From Glandiceps talaboti (taxonomy: Eukaryota; Hemichordata; Enteropneusta; Spengelidae), in contig NC_135563.1 of NCBI RefSeq assembly GCF_964340395.1, positions 6,800,422-6,864,421 of the forward strand: 64,000 nt of DNA, written 5' to 3'. Positions within the stretch are counted from its first letter, which is position 1, and each line of letters starts with the position of its first letter. Shown here in pieces: positions 25,766-38,544 of this stretch. Position numbers and translations under genes: made by a program. Below the pieces are notes generated by a model. That model was not told the origin of the DNA, did not search any database, and was given only the letters and a program-made list of their open reading frames with translations.

Positions 25766-26129
25766 AGAGTTTAGTGTTCTGACAGCTATAAAGATTAACT
25801 TACTTGTAAAAGTCTGCAGTGATCTTGCTGCTCCCAAGATGAGTTTATAGCTTGAAGATGTAAGTTGAACTCTAATCCCAATGAGCAGACATTCATCAAG
25901 TCATTTTAGATTGCCAATTTAGTGAGTAAGGAAAAGTCAATGCATGATTCTCCTTTGAGAATTTGTAGTGTGGCTATTCAGTATTTTCAGATTTTGTTTC
26001 TCAGAAAAGCAAAAAAGTTGTTCTCAGTTGTGTATTATTTAATATAATACTGTAGTTACAGCTGTAAGATTTACATGTAGAAGTTGAACTAAAACTGCAG
26101 AGAAAAAAATACACTTCATGTCTGATATC

Positions 26130-26620
26130 ATTTCTCAATATTTTTATTTGTTCAGCCAAGGAAAATATAAGTGATCTAAAGTGTAGTGTGGAATTGAACT
26201 TTTGTTCTGAAAACAAACTTGAAAATTGTACCTGAAATTTTTGACTGCACACTTCAGTTCTTTGTTAATAGATTAACCCACTATTCAGCACATGTGATGA
26301 ACTATGGACACGTGAGCCTAATGACTTCCAGACACCTTTGACCACATATTAGGCTCACATGTCCATAGTTCATCACATGTGCTGAATAGAAGGGTAATCA
26401 GTTGTGTGCAGTCGAAAATTTCAGGTCCAGTTTTCAAATTTGTGTTTGGAACAAAAGTTCAATTCAATGCTATATAATTTGCCAAAACAGATAAATTTTC
26501 TTTTGATGACCTAAAGAACCTTATCACTCTGAATCAAAGATGAAAAGTGACAAAATGTTTCGGTCATGGTCATTTACCGGGTGAAATGACAAAAAAATAT
26601 TGAGGAATAATATAAATAAA
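26130..26620. mobile_element. Large foldback flanked by inverted family B motifs
   Basis: Arms at 26191-26330 and 26346-26465 are inverted copies: GAATTGAACTTTTGTTC, ACCTGAAATTTTTGACTGCA and CAGCACATGTGATGAACTAT on the left have reverse complements on the right. The spacer is about 15 bp. Outside them, CAATATTTTTATTTGTTCAG at about 26138 is mirrored by AAAAAATATTGAGG at about 26590, so the whole unit is a near-palindrome of about 490 bp. No coding capacity. Confidence 0.82.
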
Positions 26621-26734
26621 GCTGCTCAAACATAAGGTATGAAAAAATTGGACGAGTCAACTTTTCATTGCAGAATGAATAACATAGATGTGCATTGTGT
26701 ACCCCCATTCTAATGCAAAGTCATACGATGAGCA

Positions 26735-26917
26735 TGCTTTCTGGTGAGCAGCGCCAGTCTTGTGGAACAGTATACCACTTGAACTTCGTTCTTCACCAGC
26801 TGTCGATAAACTCAAGGAGGATATCAAGACACAGTGTGCAAGAGCTTTCTAACTTACAATTACCTACTATTGTTGCCTTAGAACACTACGTATTGGATTT
26901 TGGCACTATACAAATTC

Positions 26918-26951
<34 letters not shown>

Positions 26952-27114
26952 GTGAGTGAGTGAGTGAGTGAGTGAGTGAGTGAGTGAGTGAGTGAGTGAG
27001 TGAGTGAGTGAGTGAGTGAGTGAGTGAGTGAGTGAGTGAGTGAGTGAGTGAGTGAGTGAGTGAGTGAGTGAGTGAGTGAGTGAGTGAGTGAGTGAGTGAG
27101 TGAGTGAGTGAGTG
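26735..27114 (+). mobile_element. 3' end of a CR1/L2-like LINE, tail expanded to (GAGT)n
   Basis: The plus strand near 26749-26850 reads APVLWNSIPLELRSSPAVDK and LKEDIKTQCARAF followed by a stop. This is the standard C-terminal end of CR1/L2-type reverse-transcriptase proteins (family form: LWNSLP, LR, FKSxLKTHLF). GGCACTATACAAATTC then leads into (TTGA)n from about 26921. At 26949 this changes to (GAGT)n, about 41 units, to 27114. Confidence 0.88.
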
Positions 27115-28117
27115 ATTGTAATGATGTATCATATTCTATGTCTAAATCCAGTTTACTGTTCTGCTACTGTTCAGATGCTTTCAACTTGGTTTGCTCATAG
27201 ATACTACATGCATATGAAACCTACATGTATATTTGTGTATGGTTTGGGTGTAATTGCACTTTGGGTGGCCAACATAGAATTGTTCACAAACTGAAACATA
27301 CATACGCAGACAAACAGCTGGGACATGGGACAATGCTGTAACCCCATTCCACAGTACTGACCCAGTTGGGATTCAAAATAGATATTACTAATAAAATCCA
27401 TAAACAATTTCCCAAACACTTATTTATCAAGGAATCAAATTGCAAATTTTACTAAGAATAACATTCTTTGTGCTCCATTCACAACAAAAGCAGCGTTCAT
27501 TGTCAAGAAATATGCCAGTCATCAGTTGGATTCAAGTCTGTATTTCACAAGGTCATGTAGATTACACTTCAAATAAAACTTGTATGAACATGTACTTGAT
27601 ATGAGAACAAAATACAATGAATCATGTCTTTAATTAAGTGGACTGTTTTCTTATTTTTCAACATATCGGTTATTGATTCCTTCGCTTCTTAGTCTTGCAT
27701 ACCCGTTATTCCTGGGAGTTCAACTATTTGGTAGCCAGGTGTTCATTCTATGATAGACCAGTATGTGAATTCTAATAACACTTTAATATCTCTACTAGGT
27801 AATCTCCACAAAATATTTTAAAGTTTTCTAGTCATGTATGGTTATAAAGTAGGTAAAAGCTTCCAAGTATTTGGGTGTGTTTTTTAAAAACAAAATGACA
27901 GTTTATTTCAGGAAAGTATTGAAATTTTTTGCCAGTTTTCTCATCACTATTCATAACCATGATGTTGATTGCCTTCTGTGGTGATAGATTATCTACGAAC
28001 TGTTTTCAGTGTTCTTGCTTTAAGGTTTGGGAACCCACTATAACAAAAAGAGGAAATTGTGGCACAAATCTCAGTGACATGGATCGATACTAAGCTTCCA
28101 ATACATTGCAGTATAAT

Positions 28118-28215
28118 TTTGGTGGGGAACCCTGGTATAGTGACTAGGGAACTCTGCTTGATTTTACATCCTTACCTTACCACAGCACCCTTAACAAAAA
28201 CACTGTTTGTACTCT
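28118..28215. repeat. Lone copy of the 16.9-kb tandem unit
   Basis: GGTGGGGAACCCTGGTATAG, GGGAACTCTG and ACCCTTAACAAAAACACTGT match units at 16868-17200, so the unit is dispersed as well as tandem. Confidence 0.6.
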
Positions 28216-28740
28216 ATAGTGACTATTACAGTCTTATCACCTGTTTATTCGTTATTCATAACAGGGCTCAGAAACCCATTTACCCACAATGCAGCTTGTT
28301 TCAAGGTGTGGATTCAGTAACCTTTGCCTTGTTCAGAAAAATGAATATTGCAGTTAGGTGAAAGATTGGTTTAATAAACTAGACTACAACATATATGATG
28401 TATATGATAACAGATATGGGGTAAAGTAAAGCTATACACGTATGTGCATGTTAGGGGTCTATCAAGAGTCTGTTATTGATTGCACAGCCATTTGTAATCT
28501 ACCAATCATTTATGGTTTATCTGCCAACATGGAATTAATGTGCCATAAATCAATTGACAATATTTAATATCATACAGGATGAATAGAGGATGTGCATTAC
28601 AACAGGCAAATCATTCAACTACAGAAAACATATGTTGTGGATCAGTAACTGATGCAGATAATATTCTGTAAGACAATGCCATAAAAAACATTCTAGACAC
28701 ATTTCTTTTCTCTACAGTAGGATGTCTACATATCTATATT

Positions 28741-28800
28741 ATACCATGCACAAGCCATGAGTTCAAACAAAAAATATGGAAGTTACACCCTGACCTCTCT
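28741..28800 (+). repeat. Short family B fragment
   Basis: ACCATGCACAAGCC and TTCAAACAAAAAATATGGA match the left end of the family B copy at 38335. Confidence 0.45.
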
Positions 28801-29259
28801 TTGGCACAACAACCCGCATCTAGTATGTTATCGGTTTTGTAATGTTCAAAATATGAGTCTAAACTTTCAAAGTCATCATTATTCCCCTATGTGTTCGCAA
28901 ATGACTGAACAGCGGCCCATAGGCCATAGTATTGAAATTAATATATTCCATCGTAACTCAAAAAGTTGAATTCACACAGACTCCATTCAAGTGTATAAAG
29001 ACATATCATTGGAGGTAACCAAATTTTGAAGGATTTAACTGACATCTTCAACAATGTCAAACTGAAATATTCTTGATACATACTGGGGTATATATATAAT
29101 TCTTGTAACTTCAAAATAACAGTTTTTTCCATAGAGATTTCAAATGGCTGTAGTGTTGTACACTTTTTGAAATATGTGAAAATGGTAGTATTCTTTTTAA
29201 TGTAACAATTTTTTTCAATTTTCAGAGGTTTTTAAAAAAAAAAAAACATCTGTACCTCT

Positions 29260-31795
29260 TGGCATGACATTGTTGATTTGGTAACAGCATGTTCATTTTA
29301 GCTGGCCACAGACCAGATTGCCCAGCTATAGTCTGTTACCTGGGTTGGCTATCAGCTGTACAACACAGAAGTTCAATGTAAGACTATGTTTTAAACTTTG
29401 ATCTCTTCAAACGTCAAAGGAGAAACTTTTGCTCTCAGATTTTTCAGCTGGTATAAAATAAATACAAGCGACAATCATCACTAACTAATATTGTTGGGTT
29501 AACGCCTAAATCTGTATTTGCAAGTTTGTAGACCTTGATAGTGTTGTGTTGACTTTAGACATAATAGTACACATTTGTGGGTGGTGTACACATTTCAGAT
29601 GACTACTTATGCCCTTACCAATTATACATCCATTATTGAAGGTAGAGTGAATGACCCCGTTTGACCTCAGCGGTTTATAAGTTCAGACAAAGAATGCCAG
29701 CTGACAGCCTGAAGTGTTTGGTAAACAGTGTGCGGTGCCTTGTCTAGGACTGTGTAACACGACAGGTATTTTTGTTCTGTGTACAGCATTGTGACTCATC
29801 CTTCATAGTGACTTTTGTGATCCTCCCTGTCAGCCAGGAATGTCAGATGTGAAGTGATATGGGTGTTTAGTGATTCAAGCCATGTTTTGTATGCATTTAT
29901 TGCATTATAAGTAATATAATATACTAGTAAACATGGCTCGTAGTAACAACAACAAACCCCCCCCCCCCCCCACACACACACACACCTCCAGTATTTTGAA
30001 GTTCAGAGGCACTTCGTAGTTACTGAGGTTATTTATTGGCCCGAATTTCAATCATAGATTTGTGCATTATTTTTATCATATCAGTGGCGCCATACGGCTT
30101 ACAAAGGATCATTCATTGTGTTCATCCCTAGACCAACTTTTTTTCTATAACTCAGCCAGACAACTGTTTTTTACACCTAAATTTTAATCCTAATCTGAAG
30201 TGAGCATTTAACAAGTTTGTATTTCTAATCTATTGTCAATCAAATCAATGGATTAGTCAAGCAAGTGATGAATCAATGGAATAAAGAAAGCCGAGTGGCA
30301 AGAACCAGGGCAGTGCTGTGAGGATTAGTAGTAGTAGTACACTAGTACAAACCAGGGGAACTTCTTAGTTCATACATATGAATGGGGTCAACTTGTACCA
30401 ATTCTTTTGATTTATAGGTTGATTAATTTGATTTATTCATCAAAATACCACCTGCTACATGTACATGTAGAGTATTTGAAAAGTAGAAAATGAGGCCATG
30501 GTTAGGTTAAGTTAAGTTAGGTGAAAAAGGAGAAATATTTGCTGAACTATTATTATTAGAATGGAACATGCATTGCTCTTTGAAAAGAAGAATAGAAATG
30601 CCAATGTATTGAAACTGTGACTTAAAAAAAGTAGTGCGCTCTGGTAGTATGTCTGGATTCTGGTAAGCCTAGAATTGGGAGTCAGGTGAAATTTTGTATA
30701 TGCATATGTATGAGATGAACGTGTTTATTTTCTGTACGACATGTGTAATAAGAGTGATGCAGTGTTACATGAACTGGGATCAGTCCAACTAAAGTTTCAA
30801 TACATTGAGAAAACAGGCTTTGAAAAGGAATAGATGGATAAATTTTGATAACAACGAGGCCAAATAAAAGATACATGTCAACTTTCTGATTAAAAAGACT
30901 CTTGAATAATAAAAAAAATAGTTACAAAAAGACAAAATAATTGTATATATATATATATATATTCAATCTTAGGAACAAAGTAGAGTGGTCAAATATCTTT
31001 GATTATTTGGTACAAGTATTTTAATCCAAAATTCAGAAATCAGGACTGCCATTTTTAGCAACTATTACATACAATACTACAGACTTGGTTTCTCAGTTTT
31101 TTTATGGTGACAGCTCATAAGATAAATGAGTTGCTGACAACTAAGCATTTTAACAACTTCAAAGCTAATAAAAGGCTAACGGCTTTCAGAGTATTTACAA
31201 ATTCCATACTAGAACAATATCTTATACTAGTAATAGGTGTAATGCACATACAGATATCTCCTTGTGGACAGAACTCAACTATATACAACTAACATATTAG
31301 GAAACGAGAAATTGGAAGAGAATTTATGCTCTGATTATCTTAGACACTCTATTCATAAAGTTTTCAGATCATAATTTACTTGTATGTTAAGTTGTTTTTA
31401 CAACACCCGTGATAAATGTCATTTATTTTCACATAAATAAAGGTGAATGTACAAATAATGGTGAGACAAGTCTAGAAATATCGCTGCCAGTTGTATATAC
31501 ACCTGCTGTGTGAATAATCTGTTTTGTTCTGTATTGATGGTTTGGGTCTCTCATAATATGAAAAATGTTACTTTATATAGATTTCTCCCAAGATGGATTT
31601 CATAGTGAGGTAATCTTTTTTTAAGTCTTGTAAATTAATGACAGAAGTGTACTGAGTGGTACACATTTGTACTTTTGTATCGGTCAAACTCCTCATAAGT
31701 CATGAAATACAGCTAAGAAAGAAAAATTCTCTTGTACAAAATTCATCAAAATCTTAGAACGCATGTACATTAATAGATCTAAATCTTTACCAGTG
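29260..31795. other. No recognised gene
   Basis: Contains a C-run plus (CA)n at 29957-29985 and (TA)n at about 30944-30962. No supported coding frame or promoter was seen. Confidence 0.4.
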
Positions 31796-31799
31796 TAAC

Positions 31800-32117
31800 A
31801 ACACCAACACTGCTACACCATGAACACCATCACCACCACCGCCACCATTAGTACTACTAACACCAAAAACACCACCACCACTACTACTACTACTACTGCT
31901 ACTACAACCACCACCACCACTACTACTATTACTACTACTACTACCACTACCACCACCACCACTACTACTACTATTACTACTACTACTACTACCATCACCA
32001 CCACCACTACTACTACTACTACTATACTACTACTACCACTACTAGTACTACTACTGCTACTACTACACTACTACTACAACCACCACCACCACTAAAACAA
32101 CAACTACTACTACTACC

Positions 32118-32158
<41 letters not shown>

Positions 32159-33120
32159 AACCGCTACTACTACTACTATACTACTACTACTATACTACTA
32201 CCACTACTAGTACTACTATACAACCACTACTACTACTACTATACTACTACTACTACTACTATACTACTACCACTACTAGTACTACTATACTACCACTACT
32301 ACTACTACTATACTACTACTACTATACTACTACCACTACTAGTACTACTATACTACCACTACCACCACCACTACCACTACTACTACTATACTACTACCTC
32401 TACTACTACTATACTACTACCTCTACTACTACTACTACTACTAGTAACTACTACTACCACTTCTACTACTACTATACTACTACCACTACTACTATACCAC
32501 TATCACCACCACCACTACTACTTCAACTACTACTGCCGCTACTACCACCACCACTCACATCACCATCATTACCACCACCACTAACACCACCAACTTCACC
32601 CCATCACAACCACTAACAATACTTAGCATTACCAAGGTGACCCATCCCAATCACCACCACTAAAAACACAGACAACACAGCACCAACACTAACACAGCTA
32701 CCATCACGACCATCCTCACCCCCACCACTACCAGTACCAGTAACATCAATACCCAGCACCACTACCACTAACAACACAACAACACAGCACAAACACCAAC
32801 ATGGCTATCACCACCACCACCACCACCACCCTCCTTACCTCCATCTCTATCACTGACATCACCACCACCACCCTCCTTACCTCCTCTACTTCTGACACCA
32901 CCACCCTCCTTACCTCATCTCTACCTGACATCACCACCGCCACCCTCCTTACCTCCATCTCTACCTCTGACACCACCACCACTACCACCACCACCACCCT
33001 CCTTACTTTCATCTCTACCTGACATCACCTCCACCCTCCTTACCTCATCTCTACCACTGACACCACCACCACCACCCTCCTTACCTCCATCTCTACCACT
33101 GACTCCACCACCAACACTTT
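31800..33120. repeat. 1.3-kb trinucleotide field, (ACT/ACC)n then a CACC/CTCCTTACCTC minisatellite
   Basis: 31800-32580 is interrupted (CTA)n and (CAC)n with local higher-order copies such as TATACTACTACCACTACTAG. From about 32800 to 33115 a unit of about 35-60 bp recurs: CACCACCACCCTCCTTACCT then CCATCTCTAC and CTGACATCA. The plus strand is strongly A/C/T with very little G. Confidence 0.95.
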
Positions 33121-34480
33121 ATCATACCCAGTCATTGAATACTATCTTCATCATCATCATTTTCTTCAAAATCTCAATCTCTCGCCATTAATTTAATTTT
33201 GAGTGTATTTGAAGAAAAAAATCCTTTCAAGAAATAAATCCAGTAGATGATATACATTGCCAAGCTTCAGGGTGAATACACTACCCATTCCTCATATAGA
33301 TCGAGTGCTGTTAATTGGTTGAATTCACAGAGCACAAGAGAGAGATATAGGTAAAAGATACAATTGATAAGTAAACGTGTTAATATCACTACATTACATC
33401 AGCATGCAGGTGTACCATTCATTAACATCCAACTCAAAAACCTGTGTTATCTGAAACGTAAATTTAGTTTTTTCCTATCGTTTTAAGTAATCAATACTTC
33501 ACCATGTAATTATCGTAATACATTTGGACTCTGCTGAGTCACATGGAATTAAAAACAATCCGTCATTTCATTTTACCAGTTAATTTCCTGTACCACAAAT
33601 ACTCCTAGACATTATTTCGGCAGCCGTGCAGACTGATTATCAGTCTGTGGGAGTTGGTGCTTTCCTCAAAATATAAATGTGAAGTCATAGAAGCTGAAAT
33701 TTTAATATTGTCCAGATCAGTTTTGATATACTAACTACAATCATTAGTTCCTAAATATAGCATACTGCACTCTCCAGCAACTTAATAATTCTAAGATACA
33801 TTTAAAAAATATTACATGGACATATTTACATTCATATTTTTTAAAAAAATGTTTAGATTTTTCCTTCCAATATTATGTTTCAGCAATTACATACATACGT
33901 CATGTATAAATATCATGTCAATGCAATCAGTCCATACTTTTGAAATTGTGCAATGCATAGTAGTCTTTTTAGCAAAATTTGCTGTTTTTTGGTTCAAACA
34001 TATATAATATTTAATAATACTATCATAGTCTGGGTACTTTGGGGTATTTGCACTCCTGCTTGTGGTCTTTTCTGCTACTACACATTCACTCGCTATGCTA
34101 CACTTATGAAAGTACAAATGTACTGGCACATAGACCATTTTTGAAAAAAAAACGGGCATTGAGCACTGTTGCACGCACTTTGTCAATTTTGTGACCCGTA
34201 TATACCTGGATTCCCCAGTATGTTACTGGGTTTCAAGACCTCACAGCAAAAACACTGAACAAGTAGAAACTAGTCAGTATTGAAATTAAAACTAGTTTTC
34301 CTTTTTGTGTCTAGAATTTGGCAGTCATCCAACGTACTTTATAATAGACAACCTTGATATTGAATTTGAGATTATCCCTAGTGCAGTTGACCACTTTAAT
34401 TGAATTTGACAACTTATACAAAGGTGGATAGCAAGAAGATGAATGCTATGCCTCAAGTAAATGGATCTGTCACTGAACAC
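33121..34480. other. No recognised gene
   Basis: AT-rich DNA. Open frames of about 60-100 codons around 33816-34186 overlap on both strands and have no recognisable motif. Confidence 0.4.
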
Positions 34481-34489
34481 TAGTGTCAA

Positions 34490-34985
34490 GTATACACTAG
34501 CTGAATACAGATTTAGTGTCTCTTAGCAATGAACCATTGAACTCACAAAATATGGTCTCTATTGGAAATAGAAGTTATGAAGATATGAAAAGTAATCAAT
34601 AGATCAGTTTGCTGAATGTAGAATGTTCTGAGACTCTTAGGAGCGAGATCAATAGTTCAATGTAGGATAAAAAAATTAATTCTTTTACGGGGGGGGGGGG
34701 GGGGGTTGAGCCGTTTTAGTTCTCATCCTTCAAATCGGTTTTACTTTTAATGGATTTGAATTGATTGTGTGGTTTGAAGCAATTTTCAATTTTGGCCAAT
34801 TTAGTTAGGGTTGGGGGGGGGGGGGTCTGGGGCCTATAAAGTAAAAGAGTTTAGTTTGTTTTTATCCTACATTGAACTATTGGTGTCATCCCTTAGAAAT
34901 ATTAAAAGTAGTACTGCTACACTCTGAAATATGATTTCTATTGGAATGATTATTAAGCTGTGAATATATGAAAGGTAAATGATAG
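34490..34985. repeat. Degenerate tandem repeat of about 110 bp, interrupted by a TIR element
   Basis: AATATGGTCTCTATTGGAA at about 34551 and AATATGATTTCTATTGGAA at about 34929 head similar segments. GCTGAATGTAGAATG with GAGACTCTTAG resembles GCTGAATACAG with GTCTCTTAG just upstream. The element at 34650-34882 separates the copies. Confidence 0.5.
34650..34882. mobile_element. Short TIR element with two G-runs, family E
   Basis: The left end CAATAGTTCAATGTAGGATA and the reverse-complemented right end are identical for over 20 bp, continuing as AAAAA. Internal G-runs lie at 34689-34706 and 34813-34825. Length 233 bp, non-coding. Confidence 0.75.
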
Positions 34986-35103
34986 CATTAGATAGCATTT
35001 AATACATTCCCTCTGTTATGTGTGCTCATCAATGTATTGAAAGATGCCTGCTATTTGAACCAAATAAAACTGAATGTGTTTTGTAAGGGCAACAAAGCAC
35101 TCC

Positions 35104-35104
35104 C

Positions 35105-35139
<35 letters not shown>

Positions 35140-35145
35140 GTGGTA

Positions 35146-35218
<73 letters not shown>
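35104..35218. repeat. (CAGA)n then (AC)n microsatellites
   Basis: Nine CAGA units to 35139 are followed by GTGGTAG and about 36 AC units. Confidence 0.97.
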
Positions 35219-35220
<2 letters not shown>

Positions 35221-35302
35221 ACAGTGGTAGGTAGACTGCTGCATTTGTATAACATATTTTCTTCCCCTAAACTGGTGATATTTTTTTTTTAAGTTTTATT
35301 TA

Positions 35303-35525
35303 AGAAGGGTTTACCAAGTATGGTGTAAAAAAAAAAAAAAAAAAATCATTTTAGAAGGGTTGACCAGGTATGGTGTAAAAAACCCAACATTTATAAGGGT
35401 TGACCAGGTATGGTGTAAAAAAAAAAAAAAAACATTTTAGAAGGGTTGACCAGGTATGGTGTAAAAAAAAACCAACATTTATAAAGGTTGACCAGATATG
35501 GTGTAAAAAAAGACCCCAACATTTT
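35303..35525. repeat. Tandem repeat, about 50-bp unit with A-runs
   Basis: About five copies of AAGGGTTGACCAGGTATGGT, then GTAAAAAA of variable length, then CATTTTA or CATTTATA. Confidence 0.92.
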
Positions 35526-35699
35526 GAAATGAAGTACATTTACAAAAAAACATCTATTTTAGAATGGTTAGGTCGGGAGTGGCGTAGAAGAAACGTTGTA
35601 CATTCTGAATTTAAGGATATACTAATACTAAGGAGTGTTACACCGTGCACATTGTAAAGGGATTACTTAGATTGACTGATATTCTACATTTCCTACATG

Positions 35700-36375
35700 T
35701 AGGTTAGATGAAACCTGGATTTATGCCATCCTGTAAGTGAACCTAGTCAAATCGTCAGCCGGTGTTATGTCAGCTTAGATTCATTAGTTTATACAAAAAC
35801 CCTACATGTCAGCGTGTACTACTAAAGTAACAACTGTACATTTCAACAAGGAAAAGGTTAACAGTTTCCCCCCTGTCATATCCTCTCAGTCTTAAGGTTT
35901 CATAATCAGTGACAGCAATCCTTACTGTGAATGGTTTTTGTTTTTGGAGGCCATTCAAGTCGTTGGATTATGTCATTTTGTAAGTGAACCTTGTCGAACT
36001 GTGAGTTGGTGGGTTTTTTTCAGCATAGAACAAGAAACCCTACATGTCATATCTTGTACGCGACGTGACTCACTATATATTCAAGTACAACAAGGAAAAA
36101 GGTATCAGTTTTCAGTGTCATACTCCAAGTCTTCAAGTCTGATAATCGCGTTCTTGAAGGCGAGTCAAATTGCTGGGTTATATCATTTTGTAAGTGTCTA
36201 GTCTAATTGTGAGTTATTACATCAGCTAAAAAAAAACAATGTGCTGATTAGTGGGTACTATTGCAGTAACATTTCTATAACAATTAAAGAAAAGATGAAC
36301 ACTTCAACGGTCAATAGCACTCTAAGTCTTCAAGTTTAGTTATCAGGCAGTCACTGCAATCAGTCTGTGAATTAG
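35700..36375. repeat. Degenerate tandem repeat, about 230-bp unit, three copies
   Basis: CATCCTGTAAGTGAACC, CATTTTGTAAGTGAACC and CATTTTGTAAGTGTC mark the copies at about 35727, 35973 and 36184. Each is followed by a CTAGTC/TTGTC segment, CTACATGTCA, AACAAGGAAAAGG, and a TCTTCAAGT or AGTCTTAAGG segment. The GTAAGT in each copy is part of the repeat, not evidence of a splice site. Confidence 0.7.
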
Positions 36376-37930
36376 TTCTTGTTTTTAAAGGTTGATCAAA
36401 ATAATGTAACACATTATCTATGCTTGTGCACATTACCGTCAGCATCATCATTGCTATAGCCTCTCTCATCTTATCGTTATCACTTTGTGATGGACTCATT
36501 TGGCCATCCAAAATCAGAATGACAGTTACCACAGTTTTCAGATGAGTTAGTTTGTAATTACAGCCTTCAATTGAGCACACACACACACAAAGATGATGTT
36601 AATGCATCAGAACTTATGAAATTAGACATTAAATGAAAGTGCACTTGAAGTTTGTTTCATGATTGAATTAACTGTACAATGTTTTGATCGACACAAAGTG
36701 CAAGGTCTGTGTGTTGGCAGTGTGATTGTTGAAAGTAGTATACATGTATAGTATAATCATGGGGATGCAGGAGAGAATCGCATAGTGCAGCTGGGACCAG
36801 AGTCAACCCAAATGCATTAACACTCGTAAAATTTAAGCCAGCTTAGAACATACATATAGTTCTGGCGTAAACCCCTGTTTCACATGAAAACTAACTTAAA
36901 GATGACCTTATTTTTTTTTGCAATTTCTCATTACCCAACCGACCCAATTTTTCCACTCTGACATCAAAATAATTTTAAAATATTATTTTCACCCGCCTCT
37001 AATATTTTGTAGAACAGCGCCCTCTCTGGCAATAATAAGCAAGTGTTTGGACTGGTGACATCATCTACAGTCATGGCGGAGGTGGTAATGCTTGTCGTTA
37101 ATCCCATTATAACCAGGCTAAGATATAAAATATTTATACGCGGTGATGATTATTGACTATTTTCGTTATGACTTCAAATTAAGATTTAACTTTTCCTATG
37201 ATTAAGATGTGTCAATTTTCTGTTTTTTTCTATAAAAAACATTAGACATTTGAAAATTCAGACAATGAAATTTCATTAACATCCCAGACACATAAATCAT
37301 TCTTTTTTTCTATCAAGTACCCGGTGGAAATCTAAATAACATAATTTTAATACAGTTTAAAACTAGGACGTACAAAATAATGAGAACCAGGAGGCACTAT
37401 AAAACGACAGATGTTATACAACTATCGTCAAAGAATAATCAATGCATTTTGCTCATTAAAACAGATGTGGGACATTACAAAGTGGAGAACAGTAGAGTTT
37501 ATAGCAGTTCATTCCTCCTTATAGTGAACTAACATGTATACACCTTAAAACTAGCTGGAGGCTTAATTGAATATAAAAACACCATTGCCATGGTACACAG
37601 AGTGACAAGTGACAAATTACAACTCCATTTAAAAGTCAATTCCAGTAGTGAAAGCAGAGTGCACTTTAATTAGATTTAATGACGAAAATATCCTTTGTAT
37701 GATGAAAATTATTGAATTATTCATCGTTAGATTGATGGCGGTCTTGTTAATTTTCTGCCTACTTTCCACTGTTCTTTGTAAATAGTTTCCTGAATTCTAG
37801 CTTGTGGGTTCAATTAAGTTGTCTCTATCAAGGTTTCATATGAGATTCAAGTATGAGGATTTTCTGAAAGCTGTTCTGTGACAACTAGATTGGTGTACAA
37901 TTTATTGGTTGTACGGTAAATCACTGAGTG
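36376..37930. other. No recognised gene
   Basis: AT-rich DNA. The minus-strand frame at 36311-36586 (91 codons) overlaps the repeat above and has no recognisable domain. Confidence 0.35.
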
Positions 37931-37934
37931 AGTG

Positions 37935-38265
37935 AAAATCTTCCCTGAAGCTAACTCCAGGTATGAATGGAGAGTGTTGTTGTCAAGACTCAAATAAGAC
38001 AGGCAACCAGGTGTACAAATAACCATAATTAATTCAGATGAAAAGTGTAAATATTAAAAATGAAAAAGAATCTGCAGAAAAATAAGGAAGAAACTTACCC
38101 TGAAGCTAAGTTGGTAATAAATGTACTAACATTGTTGTTGTTGTAGAGATCTTGGTAAAGACAGGCAACCAGGTGTACAAACAACTCTAATTATTTCTGA
38201 AGAATATTGTGAATGTTAAAAATGAGAATAATCTTTAGAGAAAGAAAATAAAAAAAGCAACTTAA
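37935..38265. repeat. Tandem duplication, about 165 bp, two copies
   Basis: Both copies run CCCTGAAGCTAA, then GACAGGCAACCAGGTGTACA, then TGTAAATATTAAAAATGA or GTGAATGTTAAAAATGA. The two GGCAACCAGGTGTACAAA sites are at about 38002 and 38164. Confidence 0.85.
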
Positions 38266-38334
38266 GGCAATATTTAAATTAAACAGTATGTCAATCATAG
38301 TTGTATGATGTTGACAAAGTTTTTGTGTAAAAAT

Positions 38335-38505
38335 CATTATACCATGCCCAAGCCAAGTTACTGTCTTTGAACAAAAAATATGGATTATATACCCTCTGGT
38401 TGTTCTACATGTAAATACACGACAACCTGTGTCTGCATTGCTGATACTGTGGTGCACAAATATGAAGGAAACCATTCCAAATTGCCATTATTTTTCATAA
38501 ATTAT
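38335..38505 (+). repeat. Family B copy
   Basis: CCATGCCCAAGCCAAGTTA, ACAAAAAATATGGA, TCTGGTTGTTCTACATG and CCATTCCAAATTGCCATTAT are in the order seen at 9785-9945. The copy stops before the CCAATATTTTTC block, and a family A copy follows 40 bp later in the same orientation. Confidence 0.75.
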
Positions 38506-38544
38506 GCTTGATGATGTGTAATTTCATGATGTGTCTATACCCTT

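Noticed and set aside
35016-35292. Cys-Val and Thr-His repeat frames over the AC tract
   Set aside because: Products of a dinucleotide repeat.
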